A DNA stretch of 44,744 nucleotides from Candidatus Amesbacteria bacterium GW2011_GWC1_47_15 (GCA_001001375.1 LCNU01000001.1:1-44744), one strand, 5' to 3'. Counted from the stretch's first letter, positions 8,567 through 18,882 are shown. Numbers and translations: made by a program. The notes: generated from the letters alone by a model not told the origin.

Positions 8567-9204
8567 CCCGTGAAGAGAAAATCGAAGCTTTGGAAGAAAT
8601 TGCCCTGGAGGTAAGGGCGTTTAAAGGCTTGGAAATTGCCCGTCACGCTACCAATGCAGTTCCCGGGGAAGGCGATCCGGATGCCGAAATAATGTTCATC
8701 GGGGAGGCTCCCGGTTTCAATGAGGACAAACAAGGCAGACCCTTCGTCGGCCAGGCGGGGAAACTTTTGGAAAAATCTCTGCAGGAATCCTTGGGCATGA
8801 ATCGGGATGACGTTTATATTACCAATATCGTCAAATACCGCCCTCCGGACAACCGCGATCCGTTTCCGGATGAAATTGAAGTTTGTCGGGATTGGCTGGA
8901 CCGCCAGATCCGGGTTATCAGTCCAAAGATCATAGCGACTCTCGGCCGTTTCAGTATGGGTAAGTTTATTGAAGGATTGACCATCTCCCGGGTCCACGGC
9001 CAGCCCAGATTTGTAGACTTTGCAGGATCAAGGTACATCGTATATCCCATGTATCACCCGGCAGCAGCGCTTCGTGCAGGCTCTGTTCTTGAGCAATTCA
9101 GGCAGGATTTTAATAAACTCAAGGCACTGTTTACCTCTGCCTCTTCGCCTGCCACTGCTCCGGATCAGTCACCCTCTGGTCCTTCCCAAGGTTCCCTGTT
9201 TTAA
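8563..9204 (+). CDS. Family 4-like uracil-DNA glycosylase, iron-sulfur ligands largely absent
   Basis: FIGEAPGFNEDKQGRPFVGQAGKLL, NIVKYRPPDNRDP, YHPAA; only one Cys in the protein. Confidence 0.88.
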   Translation: MTREEKIEALEEIALEVRAFKGLEIARHATNAVPGEGDPDAEIMFIGEAPGFNEDKQGRPFVGQAGKLLEKSLQESLGMNRDDVYITNIVKYRPPDNRDPFPDEIEVCRDWLDRQIRVISPKIIATLGRFSMGKFIEGLTISRVHGQPRFVDFAGSRYIVYPMYHPAAALRAGSVLEQFRQDFNKLKALFTSASSPATAPDQSPSGPSQGSLF

Positions 9205-9207
9205 TTG

Positions 9208-9213
9208 TATAAT
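9208..9213 (+). promoter_or_regulatory. -10 element TATAAT, leaderless spacing for RNase J
   Basis: TATAAT 9208-9213, exactly 6 nt before the ATG at 9220. Confidence 0.5.
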
Positions 9214-9219
9214 TTATTA

Positions 9220-10878
9220 ATGGACAATAATCTCCGTATCCTTTCGCTTGGTGGATTCGGTAAAGTCACTTCCAACATGTTCGTCTATGAATACGGCGAT
9301 GACATTTTGTTGGTAGATTGCGGGATGGGATTCCCTTCGGAAGATATGCTGGGTGTAGATATTTTAATTCCCGATATCTCATACCTTCTCAGTAAGAAGG
9401 ACAAAATTCGGGGGATGGTAATTACCCATGGTCACGAAGATCACTCCGGTGCTCTCCCGTACATTCTTCCGCAGCTGCCTCATTTCCCGATCTTTTCCAG
9501 TCGTCTCACAGCCCACCTCATAATGGATAAATTGTCCGAATATGAAAATATGCCCCGGCAGGTAAAGGTTCTCTCTCCCGGTGAGTTAATTCAATTAGGT
9601 AAATTCGCGGTAAGGTCCGTCCGTGTATCTCATTCAATTCCCGATGCCACCAATTTGATTATTCAAACTCCGGCGGGGACCATCTATCACGGAAGTGATT
9701 TTAAATTCGATTTTACTCCCGTAGACGGAGTGCTTCCGGATCTGGGGGGGATTGCGGCTGCGGGTAACAACGGAATCCGTCTGCTCCTGTCCGATTGTCT
9801 GGGAAGCGAACGCCGGGGGTATACTCCTTCGGAGAGAACTCTCGAGGATACTTTTGAAAGGGAAATGGACTCTTGCGAAGGGCGTTTTTTTGTCACTTCC
9901 ATGAGCAGTAATATCAGTCGCTGGCAGCAGGCAGCCCAGACGGCTATCCGTCATGGTAGGAAAATTGCGATAGCTGGCAGATCGATAGACAGGAATATTC
10001 AGGTGGCGTCAGAACTTGGTTATCTCAAAATCCCCCGCTCTTCTTTTGTGGATTTAAGAAGGGTGAAAAAGTTAAGGCCCAAGGAAGTTTGCGTACTCAT
10101 TGCGGGTTCCCAGGCCCAGCCGGATTCGGCTTTAGTCCGCCTGGCCACGGTTGGACACCGGGATTTGTCCATATCTCCGTCCGATAAGGTAATTTTCTCT
10201 TCCGATTATATTCCCGGAAACGAAAGTGCAGTCCAGGCTTTGATAGACGCCTTGGCCCGATTGGGAGCGGTGGTAGTATACGCCGCTCTTACTGACAACC
10301 TGCATGTATCCGGACATGGCAGCCAGCAGGATCTCCTTTTAATGATGGCTCTGACCCGGCCGCAGTTCCTTCTTCCCATCGGGGGGACATACCGCCACAT
10401 GGTCCAGTATGCCCATCTGGCGCAAAGTATGGGCTATTCACCGGATAAAATACTTCTGCCTGGATTCAATCATAGTGTGGAGGTATCTCCCACAGGGGTA
10501 CGATTGGGGCAGAAATATCAGATCAAAAATATTATGGTGGACGGTCTGGGAATAGGGGATGTGGGGCATGTAGTTTTGAGGGACCGTCAGCATCTGGCCG
10601 AAGAAGGTATTGTTGTAGCGTTGATAGAAACGGACCAAAACAATCTATCAAACATCTTGAATTTGGAATTAATCAGCCGGGGTTTCGTCTTCGATTCGCA
10701 AAACTCGACTCTCTTCAGTCGGGCTGTATCTCAGGTTAAAAGCGTCATCCAGCAGAAAAAGGGAATCATCGAATCCGATCGTCATCTCCGCCAGATTGTG
10801 GTGGAAGTTCTCGAAAAGTATCTCTTCGCGGAGACTCGTCGCCGGCCGATGATACTTCCGCTTGTGGTCGAGGTTTAG
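9220..10878 (+). CDS. rnj: Ribonuclease J
   Basis: Beta-lactamase/beta-CASP fold motifs THGHEDHSGALPYIL, HSIPDA, HVSGHGSQQD; ATG at 9220 preferred over the ORF-track start at 9205. Confidence 0.93.
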   Translation: MDNNLRILSLGGFGKVTSNMFVYEYGDDILLVDCGMGFPSEDMLGVDILIPDISYLLSKKDKIRGMVITHGHEDHSGALPYILPQLPHFPIFSSRLTAHLIMDKLSEYENMPRQVKVLSPGELIQLGKFAVRSVRVSHSIPDATNLIIQTPAGTIYHGSDFKFDFTPVDGVLPDLGGIAAAGNNGIRLLLSDCLGSERRGYTPSERTLEDTFEREMDSCEGRFFVTSMSSNISRWQQAAQTAIRHGRKIAIAGRSIDRNIQVASELGYLKIPRSSFVDLRRVKKLRPKEVCVLIAGSQAQPDSALVRLATVGHRDLSISPSDKVIFSSDYIPGNESAVQALIDALARLGAVVVYAALTDNLHVSGHGSQQDLLLMMALTRPQFLLPIGGTYRHMVQYAHLAQSMGYSPDKILLPGFNHSVEVSPTGVRLGQKYQIKNIMVDGLGIGDVGHVVLRDRQHLAEEGIVVALIETDQNNLSNILNLELISRGFVFDSQNSTLFSRAVSQVKSVIQQKKGIIESDRHLRQIVVEVLEKYLFAETRRRPMILPLVVEV

Positions 10879-10922
10879 CCAAGGGAGTTATAATGTGATT
10901 GTGATTTACTGCCCGAAATCTT

Positions 10923-13052
10923 ATGTCCCGTAAACGTTCATATTCCGGCCGCAGGAAATATAAGCTCAAACTTAAAAAAACTACCCTGTATTCTATATCT
11001 TCAGTTATGCTTATCGCCGCCGGGATACTTATCTGGATTTCTTTTGTCCGGCAGGGGATTATCTTAACCCGGTTAAACACTATGTTGGTCTCTCAATTAG
11101 GTTTGATTCCTGTCTTTTTTTTACCTTTCCCCCTGATGGTAGGGGGCTTGATGGTCTCAAAAATTAAAACTCCCCTGAGCAGACCGCACGTGTTTCTTGG
11201 CAGTTTGGTGGTCATAACCGCTCTTTCAGGGCTTTCCCGGGGTGGGGCTTTGGGAATGGAATTATGGGATGGTATCGCTATATTTCTTTCTTCTCCGGGT
11301 GCCGCCCTGTTTATGTTGACAGGCTTGTCCATTGGCATGATCATCATGTTTAACATTCCCTTCGAAGACGTCTATTTATGGACAGCAAGATTTTTAGCGG
11401 GTTTGCGCAGATCTTCTGCCGTCCCCAAGGACGATGCCCTTTCGTCCCGCCGGTTGAAACTTACCGGTCTCACAGGGCAGGAAAAATCCGCGCCGATAAA
11501 AACCGGTGGTATGACCGATAGAACCCCTCCCTCCAAAACCCCTGTTCCCGCACCATCTTTGGAAATGTCTTACCGGCTGCCGTCCGTGCCGTCGGCCGCT
11601 ACCGATGCACCGTGGCATTACCCGCCACTTTCTTTGTTATCGGAAAATATCTCCGGTAAGGCTGACAGAGGCAATGTCAACTCAAACGCCGCAATTATCG
11701 AAAAAACCCTGGAGGCCTTCGGTATTATCGCCAAAGTAGTCGAAGTAAATTTGGGACCGGCTGTGACCCAATATGCTCTGGAGGTGGCCATAGGTACAAA
11801 GCTCTCTAAAATCAGTGCTTTGTCCAACGATCTTGCCCTAGCCCTGGCTGCCCCTACCGGCCAAATCCGAATCGAAGCCCCAATCCCCGGCCGCTCCCTG
11901 GTCGGTATCGAACTCCCCAACCGAGCTCCGGAATTTGTCTCTTTGAGAAAGATCCTCGAATCGGACAACATGAAACATCACAAAAGCAAACTGGCTGTTT
12001 CTCTCGGCTTGGACGTCTCAGGTAATGCCGTGGTAGCGGACATCGGCCGCATGCCCCATATTCTGATTGCCGGGGCTACGGGCACGGGTAAATCCGTTTG
12101 TCTCAACGCTTTTATTGGCTCCCTGCTTTACCGCACCAGTCCCCAGGAGTTAAATCTCATCATGGTCGATCCCAAGCGGGTGGAACTGACCAACTACAAC
12201 GGCATTCCGCACCTCCTTACCCCCGTAATCGTAGAACCCGACAAGGTATTGTCCGCACTCAAATGGTCTATGGCCGAAATGGACCGCCGTTACAAGCTTT
12301 TTTCCGAAGTGGGTGTTCGTAATCTGGAAAGCTATAACGAGCTTTCCGGCTTTCAGGCCTTGCCTTATATCGTGATTATCATCGATGAACTGGCGGATAT
12401 CATGTTGTTTGCCCAGATTGAAGTGGAAGACGCGGTAACCAGAATTGCCCAAATGGCCCGTGCCACCGGTATTCATCTGGTCATCGCCACCCAGCGGCCG
12501 TCTGTCGACATTATTACCGGGCTTATCAAAGCAAACATTCCTACACGCATTGCGTTCGCGGTTTCTTCCATGATTGATTCCAAGGTAATTATCGATACTC
12601 CCGGAGCCGAAAAACTTCTTGGCAGGGGGGACATGCTGTATGTTCCTCCCGATCAGGCGAAGCCGACTCGTATCCAGGGGGCGTTTATTTCAGACAAGGA
12701 AATAAAGCAGCTGATCGAATATCTGAAAAAACAGGGGGTAGCGCCTCATTATACAGAGGAAGTTACATCCATGCCCGTGTCCATAAGCCGCCGGGGAGGG
12801 AGGGGATATGTCGTTACGGATAGTGGGGGTGAAAACCGCGATTCGTTGTTTGAAGAAGCCCTCCGCCTAATTGTCCAGCACAATAACGCCTCCGCGTCTT
12901 TTCTTCAGCGCAAACTCAGTATCGGTTATGCTCGGGCGGCTCGGGTTCTGGATGAGCTACAGCAGGCGGGAATTGTCGGTCCTGCTGATGGTGCCAAGCC
13001 CCGGAACATCTTGATTACCGATGTCAATGCCTTCTTAAATCCCCCTCAATGA
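10923..13052 (+). CDS. ftsK: FtsK/SpoIIIE-family DNA translocase
   Basis: N-terminal TM segments, Walker A GATGTGKSV, IDELADIM, C-terminal gamma-like winged helix. Confidence 0.96.
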   Translation: MSRKRSYSGRRKYKLKLKKTTLYSISSVMLIAAGILIWISFVRQGIILTRLNTMLVSQLGLIPVFFLPFPLMVGGLMVSKIKTPLSRPHVFLGSLVVITALSGLSRGGALGMELWDGIAIFLSSPGAALFMLTGLSIGMIIMFNIPFEDVYLWTARFLAGLRRSSAVPKDDALSSRRLKLTGLTGQEKSAPIKTGGMTDRTPPSKTPVPAPSLEMSYRLPSVPSAATDAPWHYPPLSLLSENISGKADRGNVNSNAAIIEKTLEAFGIIAKVVEVNLGPAVTQYALEVAIGTKLSKISALSNDLALALAAPTGQIRIEAPIPGRSLVGIELPNRAPEFVSLRKILESDNMKHHKSKLAVSLGLDVSGNAVVADIGRMPHILIAGATGTGKSVCLNAFIGSLLYRTSPQELNLIMVDPKRVELTNYNGIPHLLTPVIVEPDKVLSALKWSMAEMDRRYKLFSEVGVRNLESYNELSGFQALPYIVIIIDELADIMLFAQIEVEDAVTRIAQMARATGIHLVIATQRPSVDIITGLIKANIPTRIAFAVSSMIDSKVIIDTPGAEKLLGRGDMLYVPPDQAKPTRIQGAFISDKEIKQLIEYLKKQGVAPHYTEEVTSMPVSISRRGGRGYVVTDSGGENRDSLFEEALRLIVQHNNASASFLQRKLSIGYARAARVLDELQQAGIVGPADGAKPRNILITDVNAFLNPPQ

Positions 13053-13684
13053 AGACAACCGGACAGATTTTAAAAGAAACCAGGGCTTCAAAAAAGCTGG
13101 ACATAGTCGACATTTCGAGGATTACCAGAATCCGCCCCCGTTTTTTAGAAATGCTTGAGGAAGATGACTACGGCCATCTTCCCAATGCCACCGTTGCCCG
13201 GGGGTTTATCAGGAATTATGGTGAATTTTTAGGTATTAATTCTCATCATCTTTTGGCTGTATTCCGTCGGGATTTCGTGGAAAATCAGCAGGGACGGATT
13301 GTCCCCCGCGGCATGGTCGACCCGGTTAATAAAGTGAGTTTTTGGACTCCCCGGACCACCATTATCGTCGCCGTAACTTTAGTTTTTACTCTTTTCGGGG
13401 TCTATTTATACTACCAATACCGGGTACTTACCGGTCCTCCCCATTTGGAGTTATCGACCCCGACAGACAGGGTAAACATGAATGAAGATACCGTTCAGGT
13501 AGTGGGTCGTACCGATCCGGAAGCATCCCTGTCGGTAAATGGCCATTTGGTTGCCTTGGAAAAAGGCGGCACTTTTTTCTTCCGTATGCCGTTAAATCCC
13601 GGTGAGAATAAAATTACAGTCACTTCTCTGGCCAAATCGGGTAAGACCACCACGGTAATCCGGATTGTAGAATACTCACCCTGA
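13049..13684 (+). CDS. RodZ-like helix-turn-helix membrane protein
   Basis: N-terminal HTH (LKETRASKKLDIVDISRITRIRPRFLEMLEEDDY), single TM, extracytoplasmic beta domain. Confidence 0.8.
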   Translation: MKTTGQILKETRASKKLDIVDISRITRIRPRFLEMLEEDDYGHLPNATVARGFIRNYGEFLGINSHHLLAVFRRDFVENQQGRIVPRGMVDPVNKVSFWTPRTTIIVAVTLVFTLFGVYLYYQYRVLTGPPHLELSTPTDRVNMNEDTVQVVGRTDPEASLSVNGHLVALEKGGTFFFRMPLNPGENKITVTSLAKSGKTTTVIRIVEYSP

Positions 13685-13745
13685 CCATTTCTAATCACCT
13701 TTATGATTGACATCTTGTCCTGGGTTCTTTAACCTAAAGAATAAC

Positions 13746-14084
13746 ATGGCCGTTTTTATCCAGTTACTTTTGGGAATAGTAGTTCTTACACTGTCTTTTC
13801 TCATCGCCTTTGCCGGAATTCAGGTATTTCATATTCTCCACGAATTCCGCCTGACCTTGAAGAAATTAAACCGTATTTTGGATCACACCACCTCCTTGTC
13901 CGAAGCTGCAGCCCGCCCCGTAACTGCTGTCAATGAATTTTATACCGAAGTCAAAGATCTGGTAAACGTCACCCAGGACCAGATTGTTGCAGCCACTCCC
14001 GACCGGGTCATCACTCCCAGGACCGCTCACCGCTCCCCCCGCCGTTTCTTCCGCCGCTCCGGTGCTTCCCTTCGCCCTTCCTGA
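13746..14084 (+). CDS. Hypothetical single-TM membrane protein
   Basis: N-terminal hydrophobic helix MAVFIQLLLGIVVLTLSFLIAFAGIQVF then coiled region; start ATG 13746 chosen within ORF 13707-14084. Confidence 0.55.
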   Translation: MAVFIQLLLGIVVLTLSFLIAFAGIQVFHILHEFRLTLKKLNRILDHTTSLSEAAARPVTAVNEFYTEVKDLVNVTQDQIVAATPDRVITPRTAHRSPRRFFRRSGASLRPS

Positions 14085-14090
14085 TCCTGC

Positions 14091-14119
14091 TTGTCCTTGC
14101 CTCGCTCAAAAGCTAAAAT
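14091..14119 (+). promoter_or_regulatory. Promoter with leaderless spacing for alaS
   Basis: TTGTCC (14091-14096) - 17 bp - TAAAAT (14114-14119), 6 nt before ATG 14126. Confidence 0.55.
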
Positions 14120-14125
14120 TGCCCC

Positions 14126-16015
14126 ATGCTTACTGCTGACCAGATCCGCACCCGTTATTTTGATTTTTATCTAAGTCGAGGTCATAATATTATCCCCTCT
14201 GCCCCCTTGGTGCCCGAAAACGATCCTACAACGCTGTTCACCGGTTCCGGCATGCAGCCCATGGTCTCGTATCTTCTCGGTCAGACTCATCCTTTGGGTA
14301 CTCGTCTGGTAGACTCACAGAAATGTTTTCGCACCCAAGACATCGTAGAGGTTGGGGATAACCGACATGATACGTTTTTTGAAATGCTGGGTAATTGGTC
14401 TTTGGGGGATTACTTCAAGAAAGAACAAATATCATGGCTGTTTAAATTTTTGACAGAACCCAAAGCCGGATTAGGATTGGACCCTTCCCGATTGTACATT
14501 AGTGCCTTTGCCGGTAATTCGGATATTAATATTCCACGCGACGAAGAAACGGTCACATTCTGGCAGGAACAATTTTCCTCCGTGGGAATAGACGCATTGG
14601 CAGTAAAGGATCCGGAAAAAGGCATGCAGAGGGGGCGCATCTTTTATTATGACGATACCAAAAACTGGTGGTCTCGTTCAGGTACTCCTGCGCAAATGCC
14701 TGTTGGAGAACCTGGTGGTCCGGACTCTGAAGTGTTTTTCGATTTCGGGACTCATCATCAACTCCATGAAAATTCTCCGTTCAAAAACCAGCCTTGCCAC
14801 CCCAACTGCGATTGCGGCCGCTTTATCGAACTCGGCAATTCTGTTTTTATGACCTACCTGAAAACTAATACGGGGTTTGTTCCACTGGAAAAGAAAAATA
14901 TCGATTTCGGTGGGGGATTGGAAAGAATAGCCGCTGCTGTTCTCGATACTCCGGATATTTATCGTACAGATTTATATTCACCGATTATTTCCCGACTGGA
15001 GGAAATAACAGGTAAGGCATATTCCCAAGACGAGAAGGCTATGCGGGTTATTGCTGATCATTTAAAGGCCTCTGTATTTCTGATTGTCGACGGTGTCCGA
15101 CCGGGAAATAAGCAACAAGATTACTACCTGCGCCGCTTGCTCCGCCGGGTTGCTGTTAAATCTTACCAACTCAAAGGTCAAATCATTGATCCTTCTGAAT
15201 TTTCAAGTATTACAGATAAAGTCTTGGATATATATAAAAATACTTCATACTTCAATTCCTCTAATAGTCTGCCCCAAGTGAACGATGTTGTACGTGAAGA
15301 AATGATCAAATTTACCCGCTCTCTGGATAAAGGTCTAAAGGAATTTAATAAATACTCTCCAGTTCAATTAGATGCTAAAACTGCCTTCAATCTTTACCAG
15401 ACCCTTGGGTTTCCGGTGGAAATAATAGAAGAACTGTATTTACAGAAGAACGTTAAACTGGATCGGGAGGAGTTTGACCGGATTTTTAAATCCCATCAGG
15501 ACCTTTCCCGCACCGCCTCCGCCGGCATGTTCAAAGGCGGTTTGGCAGACGACTCGCATACAGTCGTCAGATATCACACAGCCACCCATTTATTACATCA
15601 GGCTCTGCGAGATGTATTGGGAAGTCATGTCCAACAGAAGGGGAGCAACATTACGGCTGAAAGACTCAGGTTCGATTTCTCCCACCCGGCCAGACTTACC
15701 CCGGAGGAAACCACGAAAGTTGAATTGATAATGAATCAAAAGATATCCGAAAATCTTACCGTCACCAAAATGGAAATGTCCAAAACACAGGCTCTTTCCC
15801 AAGGAGCTCTGGCCTTCTTTCCGGAAAAGTATCCCGATAATACTTCCGTCTACAAAATAGGGGACTACAGTATGGAACTTTGCGGAGGGCCCCATGTCAA
15901 CTCGACTGGCGAGCTGGGACGTATTAAGATAGTCAAAGAGGAGTCTGCCGGCTCCGGCATTCGGCGTATCTACGCCCGCCTGTCCGATGATAAAAAAATT
16001 CACAATGAACATTGA
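14126..16015 (+). CDS. alaS: Alanyl-tRNA synthetase, short form lacking the C-terminal C-Ala region
   Basis: AlaRS catalytic motifs (GSGMQPMVSYLLG), editing domain HTATHLLH and LCGGPHV; ends after the SAD domain at 629 aa. Confidence 0.95.
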   Translation: MLTADQIRTRYFDFYLSRGHNIIPSAPLVPENDPTTLFTGSGMQPMVSYLLGQTHPLGTRLVDSQKCFRTQDIVEVGDNRHDTFFEMLGNWSLGDYFKKEQISWLFKFLTEPKAGLGLDPSRLYISAFAGNSDINIPRDEETVTFWQEQFSSVGIDALAVKDPEKGMQRGRIFYYDDTKNWWSRSGTPAQMPVGEPGGPDSEVFFDFGTHHQLHENSPFKNQPCHPNCDCGRFIELGNSVFMTYLKTNTGFVPLEKKNIDFGGGLERIAAAVLDTPDIYRTDLYSPIISRLEEITGKAYSQDEKAMRVIADHLKASVFLIVDGVRPGNKQQDYYLRRLLRRVAVKSYQLKGQIIDPSEFSSITDKVLDIYKNTSYFNSSNSLPQVNDVVREEMIKFTRSLDKGLKEFNKYSPVQLDAKTAFNLYQTLGFPVEIIEELYLQKNVKLDREEFDRIFKSHQDLSRTASAGMFKGGLADDSHTVVRYHTATHLLHQALRDVLGSHVQQKGSNITAERLRFDFSHPARLTPEETTKVELIMNQKISENLTVTKMEMSKTQALSQGALAFFPEKYPDNTSVYKIGDYSMELCGGPHVNSTGELGRIKIVKEESAGSGIRRIYARLSDDKKIHNEH

Positions 16016-16042
16016 ATATTAGACATTGGACATTAATTTAAA

Positions 16043-18199
16043 ATGCCCCTGCCTTTCCTGTCAAAAAAACCAAAACTAGATTCCAGGGAATATCTGTTTG
16101 CTTTGGAGATTGATCACGGCCGGGTAAAAAGTGCCGTTTGGAGTGTTATCAACAACCGGACCCAGGTTTTATCAATAAGTACCCCCGTAAATTGGGATGA
16201 CACTACGGACGATAGCCTGGTCTCAGCCTGCGACCAATCGCTTTCTGATGCCGCTGCCCGTTTGGATGCCGCCGGAAAAATCCAGCCGGAAAAAGTCATT
16301 TTAGGGCTGCCTTCGGATTGGCTTGCCCAGGAAAAAATTGCTCCCGTCAGGCTCAAATCTCTTAAATATCTGTCTCACAAGCTCTCTTTGAAAGCGGTTG
16401 GTTTCGTTGTCACTCCAGAAGCTATGGTTCGTTTCCAGCAGCATACCGAGGGTGTACCTCTGACCGCTATCATGTTGGGTATCTGGACCTCCTTGCTGGA
16501 GATGACGCTTGTCCGGCTGGGAAAAACTGACCGAATTCATCTGATAAAGAGAAGTTCTGCCATTGTCTCTGACGTAGTCGAAGGCCTTTCACGCTACAGT
16601 CATGTGGACATGCTGCCTTCCCGGATCCTGCTTTACGATTCCGGCTTGGACTTGGAGGAAATTCGTCAACAATTATTGGCTCACCCCTGGAAAGCTCCCC
16701 AGACGCGGTTGCCCTTTCTTCACTTTCCAAAAATTGAAATTCTGTCTTCGGATTTTTCCATCCGGGCTATAGCTCTGGCCGGAGGAACAGAAGTGGCTCA
16801 GGCCATTGGTTTAATGTCTCCCGTGCCGGACATTCTTCCTGAAATCGAACCGCAGGAAATTGTTCAGCCGGAAGCCGGCATCGATCTGGGTTTTGTGGCA
16901 GAACAGGATGTAGCCCAATTCTCCCCTCCCCCGGTCATCGAACCGGTCGCGCCGCCGATCTCTCCTGCCCTGAAAAAACTCGCTGTTCGCCGCTTCCCCA
17001 AAATTTCCCTGCGTGCAATTGCTTTTCCTGGACTGCGATTGCCCCGATTTTCGGTAGGGGGTAAGCCGCTTCTTATATTCCTGATTGCCGTGTTATTACT
17101 TGCGGGTTTGTTTGGAGGATATTGGTACCTTCCCTCCTCCACCGTTACTCTTACTGTGGATAAGCGGATTCTCGAGCATCAGTTTGAGCTAGTGGCCGAC
17201 ACTGATGCAGGAGAGGCTGGTGGTGATACCGGTGTTTTCCCCGCGGTTTACTCAGAGACTTCTGTGAGCGATCAGTCGTCTGTTCCCACGACCGGCTCAA
17301 AGCTGGTAGGGGATAAGGCCTCGGGTAGTGTATCGGTGATAAACGGGACTTCTGTCCCCCGGTCCTTTCCTTCTGGTACGGCGATAACTTCCCCGTCAGG
17401 CCTTAAGTTTATGTTTGATTCCGATATCCAAATAGCTTCGGCGTCCGGAACTGCCGATCCTAATTCTTATCAACCCGGTAAGGGCACTGTCAAAGTTACC
17501 GCAGCTCAAATCGGCACTGACAGCAACCTCTCAGCTGGTACTCAATTTAAAATAGGCACCTTTTCCACTCTGGATTTCGTGGCCAAAAACGAGGAAGCCT
17601 TTTCCGGCGGTTCCAGCCGCCAGGCACAAGTTGTATCCAAGGATGATATTTCCAAGCTCCGCCAGTCACTTTCCGCCTCACTCAGGGAGCGGGCGAGAGA
17701 AGATTTGGTCAGCCGTGCATCTGACGACGAAAATGTTATTCCGGAATCAATCTCTCTGGAGACTGAATCGGAAGATTTTAGTCATAAGCTCGATGCAGAA
17801 GCAGCCGAACTGAATCTGAAACTCGAAGTAAAAGCTACCGGCCTGGTCATTTCAAAATCAGAACTCAATTCCCTGGTAGCCGAGCAAATTCAAAGCAGGA
17901 TTCCGGAAGGGTTTACTCAGTTGGGAGATATTTCATATACTTTCGATGTCAAAGAGGCCGGTAAGCAAAAAGTTGCGCTTACCGTCAATGTCTCCGCCCC
18001 TCTCCTGCCCCGCCTGGACAATTCACAAATCATTCGCGATCTTACCGGAAAATCTCCCGGACAGGCCAAAGATTATTTAGCCGGTCTGCCGGGGGTGCTT
18101 CAGGTGGAGTTTACTTTTTCCCCCCGGATGCCTTCCGGGCTTCTCACCCTGCCGCATGTCAGCAGTAAGATTAATTTGGTTGTCACTCCGGCCCCTTAA
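16043..18199 (+). CDS. Actin-fold (PilM/FtsA-like) N-terminus + TM + baseplate J-like C-terminal protein
   Basis: N-term FALEIDHGRVKSAVWSV...ILYDSG...IRAIALAGG; TM LLIFLIAVLLLAGLFGGYW; C-term baseplate J-like repeats (ASGSVSVINGTSVPRSFPSGTAITSPSGLKF). Confidence 0.65.
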   Translation: MPLPFLSKKPKLDSREYLFALEIDHGRVKSAVWSVINNRTQVLSISTPVNWDDTTDDSLVSACDQSLSDAAARLDAAGKIQPEKVILGLPSDWLAQEKIAPVRLKSLKYLSHKLSLKAVGFVVTPEAMVRFQQHTEGVPLTAIMLGIWTSLLEMTLVRLGKTDRIHLIKRSSAIVSDVVEGLSRYSHVDMLPSRILLYDSGLDLEEIRQQLLAHPWKAPQTRLPFLHFPKIEILSSDFSIRAIALAGGTEVAQAIGLMSPVPDILPEIEPQEIVQPEAGIDLGFVAEQDVAQFSPPPVIEPVAPPISPALKKLAVRRFPKISLRAIAFPGLRLPRFSVGGKPLLIFLIAVLLLAGLFGGYWYLPSSTVTLTVDKRILEHQFELVADTDAGEAGGDTGVFPAVYSETSVSDQSSVPTTGSKLVGDKASGSVSVINGTSVPRSFPSGTAITSPSGLKFMFDSDIQIASASGTADPNSYQPGKGTVKVTAAQIGTDSNLSAGTQFKIGTFSTLDFVAKNEEAFSGGSSRQAQVVSKDDISKLRQSLSASLRERAREDLVSRASDDENVIPESISLETESEDFSHKLDAEAAELNLKLEVKATGLVISKSELNSLVAEQIQSRIPEGFTQLGDISYTFDVKEAGKQKVALTVNVSAPLLPRLDNSQIIRDLTGKSPGQAKDYLAGLPGVLQVEFTFSPRMPSGLLTLPHVSSKINLVVTPAP

Positions 18200-18219
18200 A
18201 AAGTCCTATTTGTCTTGAG

Positions 18220-18882
18220 ATGAAAAAAATATTTCCCCTTTTTCTGCTCTCTTCTGGAATCCTGCTTCTTTTGAGCGTTGTCCTCCCGATTTCCGCGTCG
18301 TATCTCCTTTTTGCCCTCAACCCGACACCTGAATTGATAGATCCTACCGCCACTTCCGGCCGGCCGGCTGTTTTCGTAGTATCAGCTATCAGCTTTACCA
18401 CAGTTGACTACACGCGGGCGGCAAACTGGTTTCCTTCACTTCCGCAAGCCGCTCCCCCACCCGAAAGTAAAACCCGTTTTTTCAATCTTTCCATTCCTGA
18501 TTTGGAACTGGAAGATGTCCCTGTCGAAATCAACGGCCAGGATTTGACAAAAAATGCTATCCACTACCCCGGTACTTCTGTACCGGGAGAATATGGTAAT
18601 ACAGTTGTTTTCGGACATTCAGCCCTGCCCCAGTTGTATAAGAAGGGTTCGCCCTTGACCATATTCAACCCCTTGCTGAAAATCAAAGTAGGGAATGAAA
18701 TTATAGTTAAATACGACGGGGTCACGTATCGTTATTTTGTCCGTGATACCCGGGAGGTCAAACCCTCTGCGATCCAGGTAATGGAACAGCGCTTCGATCG
18801 TCGTGAAATCACTCTCATTACTTGTACTCCGCTGGGGACCTACTGGCGCCGGTTTGTTGTCCGCGCGGAAATGGTAGACTAG
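18220..18882 (+). CDS. Sortase
   Basis: VVFGHSA (catalytic His), ITLITCTP (TLxTC Cys), downstream Arg; N-terminal signal/TM. Confidence 0.9.
   Translation: MKKIFPLFLLSSGILLLLSVVLPISASYLLFALNPTPELIDPTATSGRPAVFVVSAISFTTVDYTRAANWFPSLPQAAPPPESKTRFFNLSIPDLELEDVPVEINGQDLTKNAIHYPGTSVPGEYGNTVVFGHSALPQLYKKGSPLTIFNPLLKIKVGNEIIVKYDGVTYRYFVRDTREVKPSAIQVMEQRFDRREITLITCTPLGTYWRRFVVRAEMVD

Noticed and set aside
10901-10933. Short leader peptide GTG ATT TAC ... TAA downstream of TATAAT before ftsK
   Set aside because: Only 10 codons with no supporting pattern; could be chance.
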